Assembly (NCBI GenBank): GCA_963082875.1
Contig: OY720100.1
Coordinates: 12,300,591 to 12,364,590 of the forward strand
Length of the DNA stretch: 64,000 nt
Source of the DNA: Corella eumyota
Lineage: Eukaryota > Chordata > Ascidiacea > Phlebobranchia > Corellidae
Reading direction: 5' to 3'
Part shown: positions 25,742 through 51,526 of the stretch, in pieces
How the letters are laid out: the number at the start of each line of letters is the position of its first letter
Position numbering within the stretch: position 1 is the stretch's first letter
The notes under the pieces: model-generated
What the model saw: the letters and a program-made list of their open reading frames with translations, nothing else
Told to the model about the DNA's origin: nothing
Databases searched by the model: none
Position numbers and translations under genes: made by a program

Positions 25742-27950
25742 GCAAAAATGTTTTTTAACTATCCGGACGATTATGGTACACAGTATTAAAAAATTGTTAG
25801 TTTTGATTTAAAGTTTTTGCTATCCGCAGTACAATAACTGACTTTTAAATTGTGTACCCTCAATGCCTAACTTAGACACAAAAGATACTAGAAGAGGATC
25901 TATTGCGATTCCAAGCATGTTGAGAATACATTTACTTTCCCGTTAACTGAACAGAAAAGCAAATATAAATATTCCCCAATGCAGATTTCGAATAAAAGCT
26001 TTAAACAAAAGTTATCTGTAACAAAATTAACGCCCAGGATATAAATTAATATACCTTACTGTCAGATTAAAGCTAAAATGATAGTAATGTCCATATACAG
26101 ATAGAATATACTTTAAACAATTTTATATTATAACACACACAGTCGGACAGTTTATATTTTTACAGTAAGTCGTTTTTTTTTGTTTTTTTTTCGTTTTTTT
26201 TTCGTTTCTAACGTTAACGTAGACAGTTACAAAAAGACGGCCTAGCGCTTTTGCGTTAAACTGTAATATAAATGTTTGAATACAAAATATTACACCATAT
26301 ACGAACGAAACTAAAAGACTAAACTATAAATGGCGTGTAAAGCCCTTACTTTTAAGATAATAAAGCTTGGAAGTTTACACTATTAACTAAAGCCTTTTAC
26401 GTTAATTACTTACATATTAATGACGTAAAACTGTACAAAGCGTCTAGTTTTGCTACCTAATTATAGTATACACACTTTAACACTTGCAACACATTTCTTT
26501 TTCTGTTTAGAGTCATACACTTCAGGTGTAAACATGGACCAAAAAAATAAAACCTTACTCTCTGCTGCGGATAACGGTAGCCCTTTTACTACGAATATGA
26601 TCAGTGAAGCAGTAAACGTTCTTTGATGACGTTATTATATTTTTAACGGCTAATTGTAGTTTATCCTCAATTTTTGCCAATTGTGACTACTCTTATGAAA
26701 ATAAATATTGAAAACATGCTGATTTAAAGGCTAAACACCATTTAATGCTAAGTTTGTTTATATTGTTATACTCAACATATTTTAAATTTCTTATACAATA
26801 AACAATTACCCAAATAACAACAAAAATGTTTGACTATTAGTAAAGTGTACAACAAGTGTATAACAATACTATCAGTAAAGTGTATACTTTAAACAATTTT
26901 ATATTATAAATATAAATTTTAAAGTGAATTTTAAATTAACATCAAAAAAATTTTAAGTATGAAATTCAAAATAATGAAATTTTGATACCCAAAGAATGGT
27001 TGTTTTAAAATTATCAAATAACTTGTTTAAAATGTCATGTTAACCATATCTTGTACTACAATTTAATAAATGGCCTTTTTTTATTAGTCTTTTGATATTT
27101 ATAAAGCCCCTTTTTTTCTTTCTAGTGTAAAGCCCCTTTTTTTCTTATAAAGCCCCTTTTTTTCTTTCTTTTCTAAAAATAAAAATCTCACAATTCTTTT
27201 TTGTATTGCTTACAAAGTCATAAATAAATTCTAACCTTTAAAATACAATTCTAATAAAAATGATTACTATAGTAATAAGTGATAAAACCCCAAGAGATTT
27301 TTCTTTGACATACAAAAAATGGTGAAATCGGAATACCAAAATGTACTTACACCAACTTTAAAAGCTACCATTGGTAAGAATAAACAGATTATTTAAAAAT
27401 AAATTTTATCTGTAAAAACGCTTGATAGAAAGAGCAAGGCAGATAACACCATGCAATTAAAATTGCAACTATCTTATTATTGGTTTGGAAAAATTTTGAA
27501 ATGTAAATAACTAATTATTATTTTATTTGGTCATAATTTATTACTTTGAAAAAATAAAACCAATTTACCAATATAAATTTTGTTATACCGTTATTTAAAA
27601 TAAAAAAGGACATAGAAACCTATTTACAACAATTGCATTTAATCAATATTTAAAAAAAATGAAAAAGGTGAATTGTTAATAATTAATAAAAGTTTCACAA
27701 ATGGTACTAGATGTACTACTTATTTAATTCAAATAACATTAAACATTAAGCCAATAAACCACTTTTGTTATGTCAATAATGAAAATGCTAAGTAGCGTCT
27801 AACAATAAATTATATTGACATTTGTTTTTGAACTATTGTGTAAGTCTGCAAACAACATATTGCAGTTTAAAAAGGCTAGTCAAAAAATTAGTTTTTTTAA
27901 AAATTGGGCTTAACTGAAATTAAAAGTTTTTGAAATTAAAAAATTTAAAA
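25742..27950. other. Head-to-head intergenic region between WNK and RIPK-like kinase genes
   Basis: 2.2 kb between two divergent starts; promoters of both genes should lie here but no TATA box or known site stands out. Seen: a T-rich stretch near 26165-26210, a 27 bp sequence present twice (26109-26135 and 26883-26909, TATACTTTAAACAATTTT...), and three close copies of AAAGCCCCTTTTTTTCTT at about 27103-27170. No open frame of note. Confidence 0.6.
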
Positions 27951-30900
27951 ATGGACAAATCGGGTAAATATATCTAAGTTATTTTTTATAAAAATATAAA
28001 TATTTAAACAAAGTTTATGTTTTTTTTATTATGTAACAAACTTAATAGTTGCCTATAAGCTTAAACTTTTTAAAATTATTTTTAGCTAAGGAACAACAGG
28101 TAAATTATTTTTTATTGTGATAATATATAAAAACAATTTTATATAAGCAACAAAAGTTGACAATGGATAGAAAACATTTTTAAACAGTTGAAATGTTTAT
28201 AGTTAGTAAATATGTTGACATCTTTATATATTTTAGGTTAGAAAAAAAAAGAATGTAAGATTTATCCTAAAAATATAAAGTTTTAACAAATATTATAAAT
28301 TGCATAACTTTTTAGATAATTATTGTATAACTTATCATATTTTTATATATTTAGAACATTTATGATGATATAAGAAAATGTAAAAACAAATATGAAGATA
28401 TCATGAAAAATGTAAGTTAAATTTATTAATAGCTTCATGTAACCATTTTAAAGATTTTTTAATAAAGAAATAACCTATTTAATAATTTTTCAAGTAATAA
28501 ACCATATAGTAGATTAAATAAGTTTTATGTGAAGAATATAACACTTTTAAAATAAAACTTTGGAACAATGGTTAAGCTTAATTTTGTTGTTGTTTTAATT
28601 TCAATGTTTTAATTTTGGTTGTTAAATTATATTTGTGGTATAGATTTGTTGGCAATTAAGAAAATCTAGGCCTAAATAATTGCCAAACAAACAATGTGAA
28701 TACTAAAATTTAAAAAAATGTATTAAGTTGTGTGAAAATCAAGCCTTGGAAGATGACGAGTTTCAAAGCCACCATGAAAAAGCAGTACAAGAAGCCAAAA
28801 AATTGATTTATTCTCCTTTACTTAAAGACAAATGGATATCAAAACAAGTTGAGAACATTACAAAAATATACACTGACAATAATGATGCTAACTGGCAGGT
28901 AAGAATGTAACCTATAAAATATTTTTTTTATATTGAAATTTGTTCAAATTAATATTTTTCTTAGAAAATAAACCAAGCAAAAAACAAGAACGACGAAGAA
29001 ATGAAAAAGGTAAATAAATTTTTACTAGTATCAATATTTTTAATAGTAATAAATTGCCAATCATTTATCAATTTATATGCAAATTCTATGCTTTCGTATT
29101 GAACACTTCACTCAAAAATATGTAAAACAAAAATGTAGATTTGTGAAGAAATTTCTTTAGATGATAAAGAATTTGAAAAACAACATGAAAAGGTGTTAAA
29201 TTGTGTCAAAGATTCACTTCACCCAAGTCTTTTTCAAACTGACTACTTACAAGATTATATACATATTACAAAAAAAAATCGGAAGGTTAATAAAATCAAA
29301 ATTGTTCAAAAACTCATAAAATGCTGTTTTTTAATATGCTTTAATAGTTTTAATTGATTTTTCAGATAAAAAGCATTGTTGACCACCAAAGATCTACAGA
29401 ATTTAAAAAAAAATACACAGAGATGGAATTAGATTTAAAATCAACCAAAAGAGCCTTAAAACGGGTAACACCAATTTTATGTATGAGTATAATAAAATTA
29501 CACAATAATCAAAATTTAAGTAATTATACTTTAAAAAGCTATAAACAAACTCTGTAAGTACATTTATGTACAAACCACTTACTTGTATTTTTTTGTTTTA
29601 AAAATAGGCATGTGAAAAACATACAATTGAGATAAAAGACTGGAAACAAAAGTTATCTAAAACAAAAGTCAAAAAAATAGAGATACAAGATCAAAAAACA
29701 GAAGAGCTAGCCAAAAAGAATAAGGTATCCTTATACTATTATGTAACTATAGTAAAATAAAACAATAAAAATAACTTTTTATTGTAATAATGACACTGAT
29801 GTAATAGTAACACTATTTTAAAATTAAGGAAATCAAGAAACTAGAAAATGAAAAAAAAGATTTACAAAATAAAATTGAGTCAGTGTCAAAAAACAAGAAA
29901 AAAGTAATATTTTACCACAATATATATGTGAAAGTCAAAAAAATATTTAAACAAAAATCGATATCATCGAGGTTTAGTAGCTACAGTTGTAATAACCTAA
30001 ACCCATCTATATGTTATTTTTTATGTGTTTTGCAGTATTACAACCCAAGTGATGTTGAAATCAACAAAGAAAAAGAAGGGTTTCTTGGCAAAGGAGGTTT
30101 TGGCTTAGTGAGACTTGGGTTTTTAAAACATTATGGGGTTGTCGCTATTAAATGTATTTCATTAACAGGAAATCCTATTGAGATTAACAAAAGTAGAGAC
30201 AAGTATATAAAATTACATTTAAAAGTTTATTTAAAAAAATTACTGCTATTTTTACCAAAAACTATTTTTTAACAGAATTATGCATGAAATTAAGATGTGT
30301 CTGCAAGCCAGCCACTTTAATATAGTTAGTTACATTGGGTATACATATTGGGGTCAGTTTTCAGAATTTATGGGAATTATTATGGAGTACATGCCATGTA
30401 AAAACCTTAAAACATTAATGGTCCCATATCCTCAACTAAATGTAATTAAGGTACCAATAGTCGTTAGACTGCGATTTGTGTTTGATATTGCATGTGGTCT
30501 TTCCTTTATTCATAACCTGAAAAAAGATCAAAGAATAACACATGGTGACTTAAAAATTGCAAATGTCCTTCTCACTAGCAATCTGAGATGCAAAATTTCT
30601 GATTTTGGAGGATCAAATTTAGCAACTGCTACTGAAACCAGCCAATCAGGTGATGAATTAGCTACAAGTAAGGGGGAACATACTTGGCTCTACACAGCTC
30701 CGGAGCGACTACAAAATATGCAATTAAAAGTAACGACAGCAATGGATGTGTACAGTTTTTCTTTGATGATTTTTATGATACTTTTTAAAAAACTGCCACA
30801 TATAGGAAATGAAATGTTAAGTCAAAGCGATCACATAAGCTTAGCGATTCAAGGAGAACGACCCAAGATGGAAGACATTGAAAACTTTAAACCGCCAGTT

Positions 30901-31149
30901 ACCAAATTTGAACGCTCCCTGTTTATTTTTCTTCAAAGCGTAATGGAAAAGTGTTGGAATTTAGATCCAAAATCTCGCCCAAAAATAATTAATGTCAGAG
31001 ATCTAATTGATGCAGAGCTAGTAAAGCAAAATAATGTAAAAATAATGCAACATGTTACACAGATCGTAAAAAATATGAAAGTTAAAGTTCCATTTAAATC
31101 TAACTTTTCTTTTCAGCCAATAAACAATGACACATCAAAACTATGCTGA
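27951..31149 (+). CDS. RIPK/TKL-like protein kinase with N-terminal coiled coil
   Basis: Exons 27951-27963, 28086-28099, 28237-28254, 28355-28411, 28728-28898, 28965-29009, 29139-29285, 29366-29464, 29608-29724, 29829-29903, 30036-30202, 30276-31149, all in frame; 598 aa. Residues 1-252 are Lys/Glu-rich coiled coil; two exons (28728 and 29139) encode related units sharing (L/I)CE...L.D.EF..HEK. The kinase domain (about 265-560) has GKGGFG (270-275), VAIK with Lys291, Glu312 in helix C, HGDLKIANVLL with Asp399, DFG at 417-419 and an APE (TAPERL). Arg of HRD is Gly, so it is a non-RD kinase, as in parts of the RIPK/IRAK/TKL group; residues needed for catalysis are present. Family placement is by motif only; the substrate is unknown. 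A RIPK-like role in innate signalling would be inference. The start was chosen because ATG opens a frame that continues through ten short exons. Confidence 0.88.
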
Positions 31150-31864
31150 ACGCCCCAAAGTTTGAGATTTTATTTATATAACTTTACCATTACAGTTGTC
31201 GGCTGTACTTTACAATTATGTTCAATCTGTTAATGCATTAGTTATACGATTATTGTATTATGTTAATTTTGTTTAATATTAAAAAATAGCAACTAATGTT
31301 TTCTGACTTTTCACATTGATGATAAAGATACATACAAAAAAAAATCCTCCACATAAACCCTATAAAAAGAATACAAATACCTGAATGAAATGCACTGGCA
31401 TAAAGATAAATTTTAAAACTTAGCTTGCTTAAGAAAGGTTTATTAAATTAAAAGATAAATCAGCCAAAGACTTTGTTTCTGTTTGGTTTTCTGTTGGGCG
31501 ATAACATAGTGCACTTTTTTCAGTTATTTTTTTTTTTAAAGTTTTTGTATAAGGAGCAAGCTTTAAAAATATACCCTTAAGCCTTAATATTTTAAGGCTG
31601 CGTTTTAACATTTAATAAAAGGTATAACTTGTAATAATAAAAACAAAAAATATTTATTCAACAATAATTTGAATAATTACAACAAAAATACTTTAGAAAG
31701 TTCAGAGGAAAATCTGAATTCAACTAAAAATATTGATTCATTTTATCTATACTTTTTAGGTAAAAGTACACAATAAAAGAATAAACAATAAAATGCAAAA
31801 CATTTCATTTTTTTGTGTCCTTAATAAAAAGTTATAGAACTGAAATATTGGAAACAAAGCAAGT
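31150..31864. other. Tail-to-tail intergenic region, RIPK-like kinase / CFAP100
   Basis: About 0.7 kb of AT-rich sequence between two 3' ends. TTTATT at 31653-31658 is a candidate minus-strand AATAAA poly-A signal for CFAP100. A fragment near 31313-31340 (gatgataaagatacatac then A-run) resembles the 3' tail of the SINE family found elsewhere in the window. No gene seen. Confidence 0.55.
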
Positions 31865-36269
<4,405 letters not shown>

Positions 36270-36722
36270 TGTAATTTAGGTTTTGATAAATAATGAACGT
36301 GGAAACATGTAAACATTAAATAAAAACAAAAAATCTTGCAATTATTAATCTCTATAGCAACAACTTTTACCGCTAGAGGCAATTACATTCATTAAAAATA
36401 ACTTTGATTTTATATTTAATATTTATTTTTTTCATAATTTAATTATTTTTATGTACAAAATTTGCTAAATTTATAATAAACAAATATTGTTTTAAAAATA
36501 TGTTATGTTTATATTTAACATAAATTAAAATTTAAAAGTATTTACTTAATTTTTTGGAAGCGAGAAAAGTGCCGCCACTGTTTGAAGTTTCTATGGGTAC
36601 ACAAAGCGGTTTGTAAACAATGCATTTATTTCTCAAGTGTGTATAAAAAGCGACTATTTCAAAGCACTTACACATAATTCGTAATATATTGTATACGGAT
36701 ATAATACAAGGAAGAAAATACT
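36270..36722. promoter_or_regulatory. Divergent promoter CFAP100 / ANKRD42 with X-box-like sites
   Basis: Only about 450 bp separates the two start codons, so both promoters must overlap here. Two imperfect matches to the RFX X-box palindrome GTTGCCATGGCAAC are visible: GTTTCTATGGGTAC at 36587-36600 (10 of 14) and ATCTCTATAGCAAC at 36348-36361, which keeps the right half-site GCAAC. RFX factors drive ciliary genes in animals (established), which fits CFAP100. Site function is inference. Confidence 0.5.
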
Positions 36723-41367
<4,645 letters not shown>

Positions 41368-42418
41368 AGACTACCTTCGCCAAGAATCAAACCCGGGTGA
41401 TAGGCCGCTGTCGGCTGACAATGGCCCAACTAATTAGAAGACAGAAGTGGTCAATTACTTACGCAATGGATAACAATTTCAACTTTTCAAATCATGGCTT
41501 CTGAAATTTTAAGTTTCAAAGAAGTGCCTTGTACAATGTTTAATAGTTGTTGTGTATATTGTATTTAGATAATTTTGTATGGTTATAGTAATGTATTGCT
41601 AGCTTAGTTAAACAAATGTGCCTTTTGTGTTTTTGTTTATGTGCCTTTTGCACTAATTTCGTACAATTCACTGTTACAAATTATGCAGTTGTATATTTTC
41701 ACAACAATTCTTCATCCGAAATTTTATTTTTTTCTCACAACTCATTTTCACAAACTCATATCACAATACTCAATTTGTCACAACTTTCTTTTATTTACAA
41801 CTTTTGGAATTTTTTGAATAAAATGTACAATTTTATTTACAAGGCAGTTTTGTGCAATGCAACCCAACAATTTTTAGTAGTGACGTCATAGTTCGTACGT
41901 CACTATGTCCTGACTGCGTCACCAAGTCCAAGTACGGACTTGTAACATCCCATACCATATCTGCCATCTAAAATAGTTTAAAATTGTAAAACATTTTTTC
42001 GCTAATTTATTACTGCATAAGGTCCTGGGTTTAAATCCTACAGCTCAAAAACCGTAAGCAAGTTAATATTTTCTATTCGTGACAGAAGTAGGTAAGCTAT
42101 GTTGGGGTAGCAAAATCGATAACCGACACGGCACTAGAAGCGATCTAAACTTCTGCTTGGTCGAAAACTAATCAGCAGTTTAAATATCGGGCAATTATAA
42201 TCTTAAACTGCCCAAGTCAACAAGTGGCTCAAGGTAGCAAATGTTACTTTATGTTCAGATTGCAAAGACGACCTTTTTCAAAACGAGGTTAAATAAATAT
42301 AAAAAAGTCTACGCTGTAACATTGACTCGTTTACGTTAAAAAAATATACAAAAACTGTTTAGTAGACGTGTTGCATCTTTAAAGTTACGCGTTTCGTTAA
42401 GTAAAATAATTATTTAAT
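41368..42418. other. ANKRD42 3' UTR and tail-to-tail intergenic region
   Basis: The 3' UTR of ANKRD42 probably runs to just past 41817-41822 (AATAAA). TGACGTCA occurs at 41881-41888. A degenerate SINE fills about 42010-42312. No other feature seen. Confidence 0.55.
42010..42312 (+). repeat. Diverged family A SINE
   Basis: B-box-like GGTTTAAATCC near 42029, AATCAGCAG and GGGCAATTATAATC in the body, a diverged ACGAGGTTAAATAAATAT tail and an A-run. Order matches the other family A copies; divergence suggests an old insertion. Confidence 0.6.
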
Positions 42419-43169
42419 TTAAATAGACTTAAAATTCTTACAGAGAGTAGGTTTAGGTCGCGATAAGGGCCAATACTTGAACCCCTCCCTAGCCCGGTCG
42501 TTAAACTGATTTCTGTATTGCTTCATGTTTGGAATCGACATTGATCTCTTTACTCGAGTCTTTTGGTACCTGGCAAAGGTTAATTATCAAAAAATACGAT
42601 CCAGAAAAAGCAATATTAAAAATGGATTTGCAAACAGGCTTAAGTATTGTACTAAAATTTTAATGGAAACGCGTTTTTTTGTGTACTTAAGCCTACCTTC
42701 CAGGTTCATTATTTTCGAACTCGGTTGTTAGTTGATCAGAAAAGTCCTTTCCTTTAAGAGGCATTATGCTACCATCTGAACTCATGCGATACCTAGTCGC
42801 TTCTGGCGGCAATTCTTTAAAAAAAATTATAACGAAATAAATTTTAAATTATATTTTCATACATTTGTTCGATTGATATTTGATTTTGTCGATAAAAAAA
42901 ACTAAAAGTCTGTGGTAGTCTTAACTTAAATCTGCCCCTGTGTCACCTTTAAAATGTTAATATTCTTTTTTTTTCTGGAATTTATAACCAATAATTAAAA
43001 AAAAAGTTTTTTTGAAGATTAATTAGGCAACGTGCCAACGAAACAAACTTAATCTAACTAATATAATTTAGGGTTAAGTTTATAAATGATTGTCTTTTCT
43101 GTTATAAATCTATGGGAATAAATCTCTAAAGTCGTACTCACGCTTTGTAATTGCGACTGCTTCTGGCAT
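42419..43169 (-). CDS. Unrecognised small protein, 98 aa, three exons
   Basis: Exons 43169-43142, 42814-42697 and 42569-42419, joined by consensus donors (gtgagt, gtaggc) and acceptors (tttaaag, ttgccag). Phases 1 and 2 match, giving 99 codons including TAA. The product begins MPEAVAITK, has RYRMSSDGSIMPLKGKDF in the middle, and ends with a basic, aromatic segment (QYRNQFNDRAREGFKYWPLS). There is no signal peptide, membrane segment or Cys pattern. Composition is coding-like (few A/T-rich codons), in contrast to the surroundings. I do not recognise the family; the short Tyr/Pro/Arg-rich style resembles small microtubule-associated ciliary proteins, but that is a guess. No single exon exceeds 50 codons, so ORF scanning would miss it. 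Confidence 0.55.
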
Positions 43170-45087
43170 TTTAAGCACAAAATTTGTGGCCTGGTGTTTC
43201 ATTTTGGACCAGTGATCTGTTCTGTTATGGGTCATGGACACTGGTTCAAATTTCGACCACTTCGTGGATCTAAATATTACATGAATATAAATGAAAACAC
43301 TAATCGATCCAGCTGCTTAAAAATCTTCACACGACACAAACTTACGTTCTTGCACCTGGCACCAATGTTGACGACATGTTTCTAGTTTGTGCAGTTTTTG
43401 ATGTGAACCTAACCGTATAGCAACTTACTAGTAGTACAGTCGATGCTTTAAGTAGGCTAGAGTCAACAACTAAACACCTTTTATTCTGAACTGCCCTATT
43501 TGCTGAAGGTCGCTGCTTACAAAGTAAATGTGAAGCAATACATTCATAACGACCCCTATAACGTAACTGACTTTTACATTTTCAGGTGCCTTGGTTGTGC
43601 TACAGTGTTTCAAAGAATAATAACACTTGAAGAGGGCGGCGCACACGCGCACTTAATTGTTATAGAACAAAGCGTCGAGTATTTAACAAGGCAAATTTGA
43701 AACCAATATGTACTCAGCTACTAAAGGAATTCATGTCGTAATAAAGGAATTGCAAAAAAATATGAAACATCATAATCACAAAAATAGTAAGCGTAAATAC
43801 GGCTGCTTTTATTTGAATGTTTTACCAACAAACAAAATTAATTACGCATGAGTGGATTTATTTTTGTTGCCTTTGGTATAACAGCATTACTGTATCAATA
43901 AGTGCCTTATATATTGTAAACAAATACACTTTTACTCGTAAAAGAACGACCAGGACCCTTGACCGATTAATAACCCAACAACAAACAGTATTTATATATA
44001 AATGTAAGGTAATCTGGCGTTCTTCTTTACAGAAATCTGCCTGCAATATATATTACTTAGTGCGGCATGTTATAAAAGGATATAAATTTTTCCTTTTCTC
44101 TTTGACTTTTTCGTTTCTTTTTTGAGTTAAGTAACTTTCGACATTTTGCAAAAATATTTTTTTTAGAAATAATAAAATATTGGCATTTGAAACAAACTTT
44201 ATTGTATATATAATTTCAACATATATATAAATCATATATGCATTAATCATGCATATAAGCCTATGCACGCATTCGAAAATTTATGATTAGAACATTTATA
44301 ATTAATAAGCTAATTTTTAATTAAAAGTTACCTTGATGAGCTTGCAGTTTTCTAGACAACCTTTTCTTATCTTTTATTGTTTCATTTTAATTTCTAATTT
44401 ATCCCCTACATCCTAAAGGCACTTGTAGTTTAACCTACTATAAAAGTCGATCACCAGGTAACCTTTTAGTCACAAATTAAAACCGAAATCAAGAAAAAGG
44501 CGACGGAATTTTAAAAACGCTTTTTGTTTTTTCCCTTAAAGGAATTTCCTTACAGCAAAGTCTAAAACGGGATTTTCTTGCAACATACGTGCTTTGCGTC
44601 AAGTGATTATACAATAAAACCTTATCAATTTTGTGTTTAATATATTTATTTTTAGCGACCAAGTACAATAATATTGAACAAAAATAAAAATACAAAATGT
44701 ATTTAACATAATTCATGTATATATGCCAATGTTGATTGTATAAAACCTTGTATTAATAAAAACTTGAGGGAAATTTATCGTAATGATAATAGGCTATATG
44801 CGATTTTTAATGTTAAAGATCAAGTAAATAATCAAAAATTGAGGCAAATTATTGGGATAAATAAATTTAGGGTACATGCGTATCCTATTAAGTTTAACCA
44901 TGATTTTATTCTGAACTTGTTTTTATTCCTAAAAAAGGAAGTGTTTTTATTCCTAAAAAAGGAAACTAACAACTTCCAAATCAATGAAATCCTTTTTATG
45001 ATTCCCCTCTTTAACGTTTAAAACTCCAGTTTTTTAAAAGTTGTGCGAAAACAACTTTCAGATCAAAGTCTTAAGAAAAGTTTATGT
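43170..45087. other. Intergenic region upstream of the 98-aa gene
   Basis: Holds the promoter side of the 98-aa gene and the 3' flank of TMEM26. A tRNA-like head (B-box-like GGTTCAAATTTCGACC near 43243) may be a SINE scrap. TTTTTATTCCTAAAAAAGGAA occurs twice in tandem at about 44922-44964; TTTATT at 44946-44951 could be the TMEM26 poly-A signal. No convincing gene. Confidence 0.5.
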
Positions 45088-48824
<3,737 letters not shown>

Positions 48825-49317
48825 GACTGTATTTTAACTGTTATAAAAACTTATTAAATGCAAGATATTAGGTATGTCTAATCAAAGACTTTTTTCTGAT
48901 TTAATTAACAACTTATTCAAAAGTATTGCAGTTTTATGCAAAACAAATAGCTCACTCGAATATGTGTTGAGCCTAATTATTAATGTCATGTATGTTAAGT
49001 AGCATTATTAAAGTGCTATGCAGATAATAGCTACACTCTTAATGGATATTATCAATACTTATAGTGCAATATGCATTTAAAGTTAAGATCACTATACTTT
49101 ATGCAGCAGATTAGTTGAAATTTAATCATTATGTTGTTGCGGTTAAAATTTACAGGATTTTCATTTGAATTTACAAGTTCAACAAAAAGTCAATTAATGT
49201 AATTATCATAAAATATTTAATTTAAACTGGGTGATGTTATCATTTTCTTTTTTCCGAGTTTTGTGTTACCTCACAGTTGTTTTTGTAATTTTATTATGGA
49301 AGGCTGTATATGCTTTA

Positions 49318-49412
49318 GGAACGTGTTTTAAACTGTCCGTAAACGCCGGAGTCGGGGGCGTGTAACATTGGTGCGGCTTAAACCAGTAACCTTTCGGCTC
49401 CTAGTTTGCTGT
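49318..49412 (-). repeat. tRNA-derived SINE-like repeat (family B), fragment
   Basis: The minus strand reads GGTTTAAGCCGCACCAATG, then CGGCGTTTACGGACAGTTTAAAACACG. This matches the body of the copy at 59183-59345 (GGTTCGAGTCGCACCAATG ... CGGCGTTTACAGATAGCTTTAACACG). Two independent copies in one window establish it as a repeat. Confidence 0.65.
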
Positions 49413-51526
49413 CATAATACTACACTTTTAATTCTTTACAAACCAATTTAAAAAATGTATGTATATATAAAAACATTTTTATATATGTTTAAATGATAGG
49501 CCTTTAAAATAAAAAATTGTGGTTTATGTAAAATAAAAGAAATGTCGTTTTCGTTATGAAAAACCACCAGGGACATAACTTTTTTGCGACCATATTATGA
49601 CTAGTGAATTAATATTTACCCACCAAATTGGTTTAAGTGCGACATATACAGCGCACAATTAAAAAAGGATGAAACCAAGAGATAGCCCAAACTAATAACA
49701 CGAATGTGTTATTTAATGAATATTAACAAGGCTTCCCTTTAATTTTAATGAGACACCTGTTGCGTAACCAAAAACCATATTTACAACTTGTTAATATTTA
49801 CAACTTGTTTCAACTTGTAGAAAGCCTAATTAAATTTAGACGCGCGGTTAATTAAATTTCCTATCCCGTGGCAATGACAGTTAAATTTACGACCTACTAA
49901 CCAATCATTTAACAAACACACTTCATTTAAGTAAAAGAAAAACATGTGCTTTCGGTGAAAACGAGTAGTTGTTATTTTGTCGTGATTTAAAAGGCATTTA
50001 GTTAATTTGCAAAATTTAAATAAATAAAGGCAATGTGTGTGCATATTATGTTAAGAACATGACTAACCGACAACTGTGACAGTAAAAAGTAGCTACTACT
50101 AATTTATTTTTAAAATATACTTTTAAACAAAATCGAAAAATTTTTCTAAAATTTTAAACAAAAACTTACCGTTTTTTGATTTATCTCCAATATTCTATTA
50201 TATCCGACTTTGAATTTTTTCTTTTTCTATAAATAAAATGTTTATTTATAATAACCCAAAAATTCTTTTTTAAAAAATATATATTTTTATCTATAAAATT
50301 TACACTTATTGTGTAAAAGGGTACTAGAGGAGTTTATAAGAAAAATTCGCAAACGCTTGGCTCAAAAACATATGAAGTGGCATTGGTGCAGGTCAAACAC
50401 AAAAACTTTTAGTCTTCAACCCAATGCAACGGCCGATATAAATTTATATATTAGGTTGTTAATGCGCTTCTTAGAAAAATATTGCCGCCCATAATATAAG
50501 CTTTAAATATAGTTTTAAAATTCATTTTAATTAATTTATTTTACAGATTTATACTAAAATTACAAAAGATTTTTTACATGACATTATACCAATAAAATGT
50601 TTATAACACCTTTTGTCAATTTTTTTAATTAACAAACACGTGGTTACAGTAAAAGTTTTTTTTCTAATTGTATTAAACTTGAAAGAAAAAAATCAAACAA
50701 CGTCAAGGCAAAACTTATTCTTTTATATCATTTTTATTTAGCTTGATGTAATAATACCAAATCACAACCAAAACATAGGTAAATTTTCATCCTAACCCTC
50801 AAGTTTCTTTAAGCTACTTGTTATTTTACAAATTCTATTGCCTAGTAATAAAAACATTAACCTTAAAGGTATAAAGACAGTACACTTGTCCTTAGTCAAA
50901 AAGAAATTAAATATTATACCTGATTAACTTCGTTTCAATAAAATCTGATTTCGGAGACAGATACACAAATCTTGCAAGTTCACCACCTTGTTGTGTGACT
51001 GTATCTGTTTGCTGATTTGCTGATCTGCTACAGATTAGATAAATCTATTCTTAAACCTTTCTTCCGCGACCTGTAATCACTTGCATTTTTCTCCGGACCC
51101 GAAAAAATCTTCCAAATCCTTTTTCGCGAATTAATAATTCAGAGGGAAATTCGCGAACAAGCATGATAAAGTAGACTTACCCCGATTGGAATTTCATGGT
51201 CCTTACTACATGCATTGCAAAAAAGAATCTTATTATGTTTCGGCTTGTGTTGCGATAACGCGGTAAGGAGTGTATACAATTATACTTCGTAATAAATTAT
51301 GCATGCAAAGTTGTTGTAAGACACGCAAACCAGTGCATATAGCTACAAGAGATTTTCCTCACAGTAATTTTTATGCGAATCATAAAAAAGATACATGAAG
51401 AGTGACGTAGATACTGCAACACGCTTACGCACTTACAAGATTAAAAATAGTGCATTGATATTAAATATTTAAAAACTAATTTGTAACACTTTTGGAAATA
51501 AAAAATGTAGTGTCACTGTATTTGAA

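Noticed and set aside
43186-43275. tRNA-like B-box (GGTTCAAATTTCGACC), considered as a tRNA gene
   Set aside because: No cloverleaf: acceptor and anticodon stems do not pair; more likely a SINE scrap.
50309-50494. Plus-strand frame KRVLEEFIRKIRKRLAQKHMKWHWC...
   Set aside because: No ATG start, no clear acceptor, no known relative; could be an old gene relic but not supportable.
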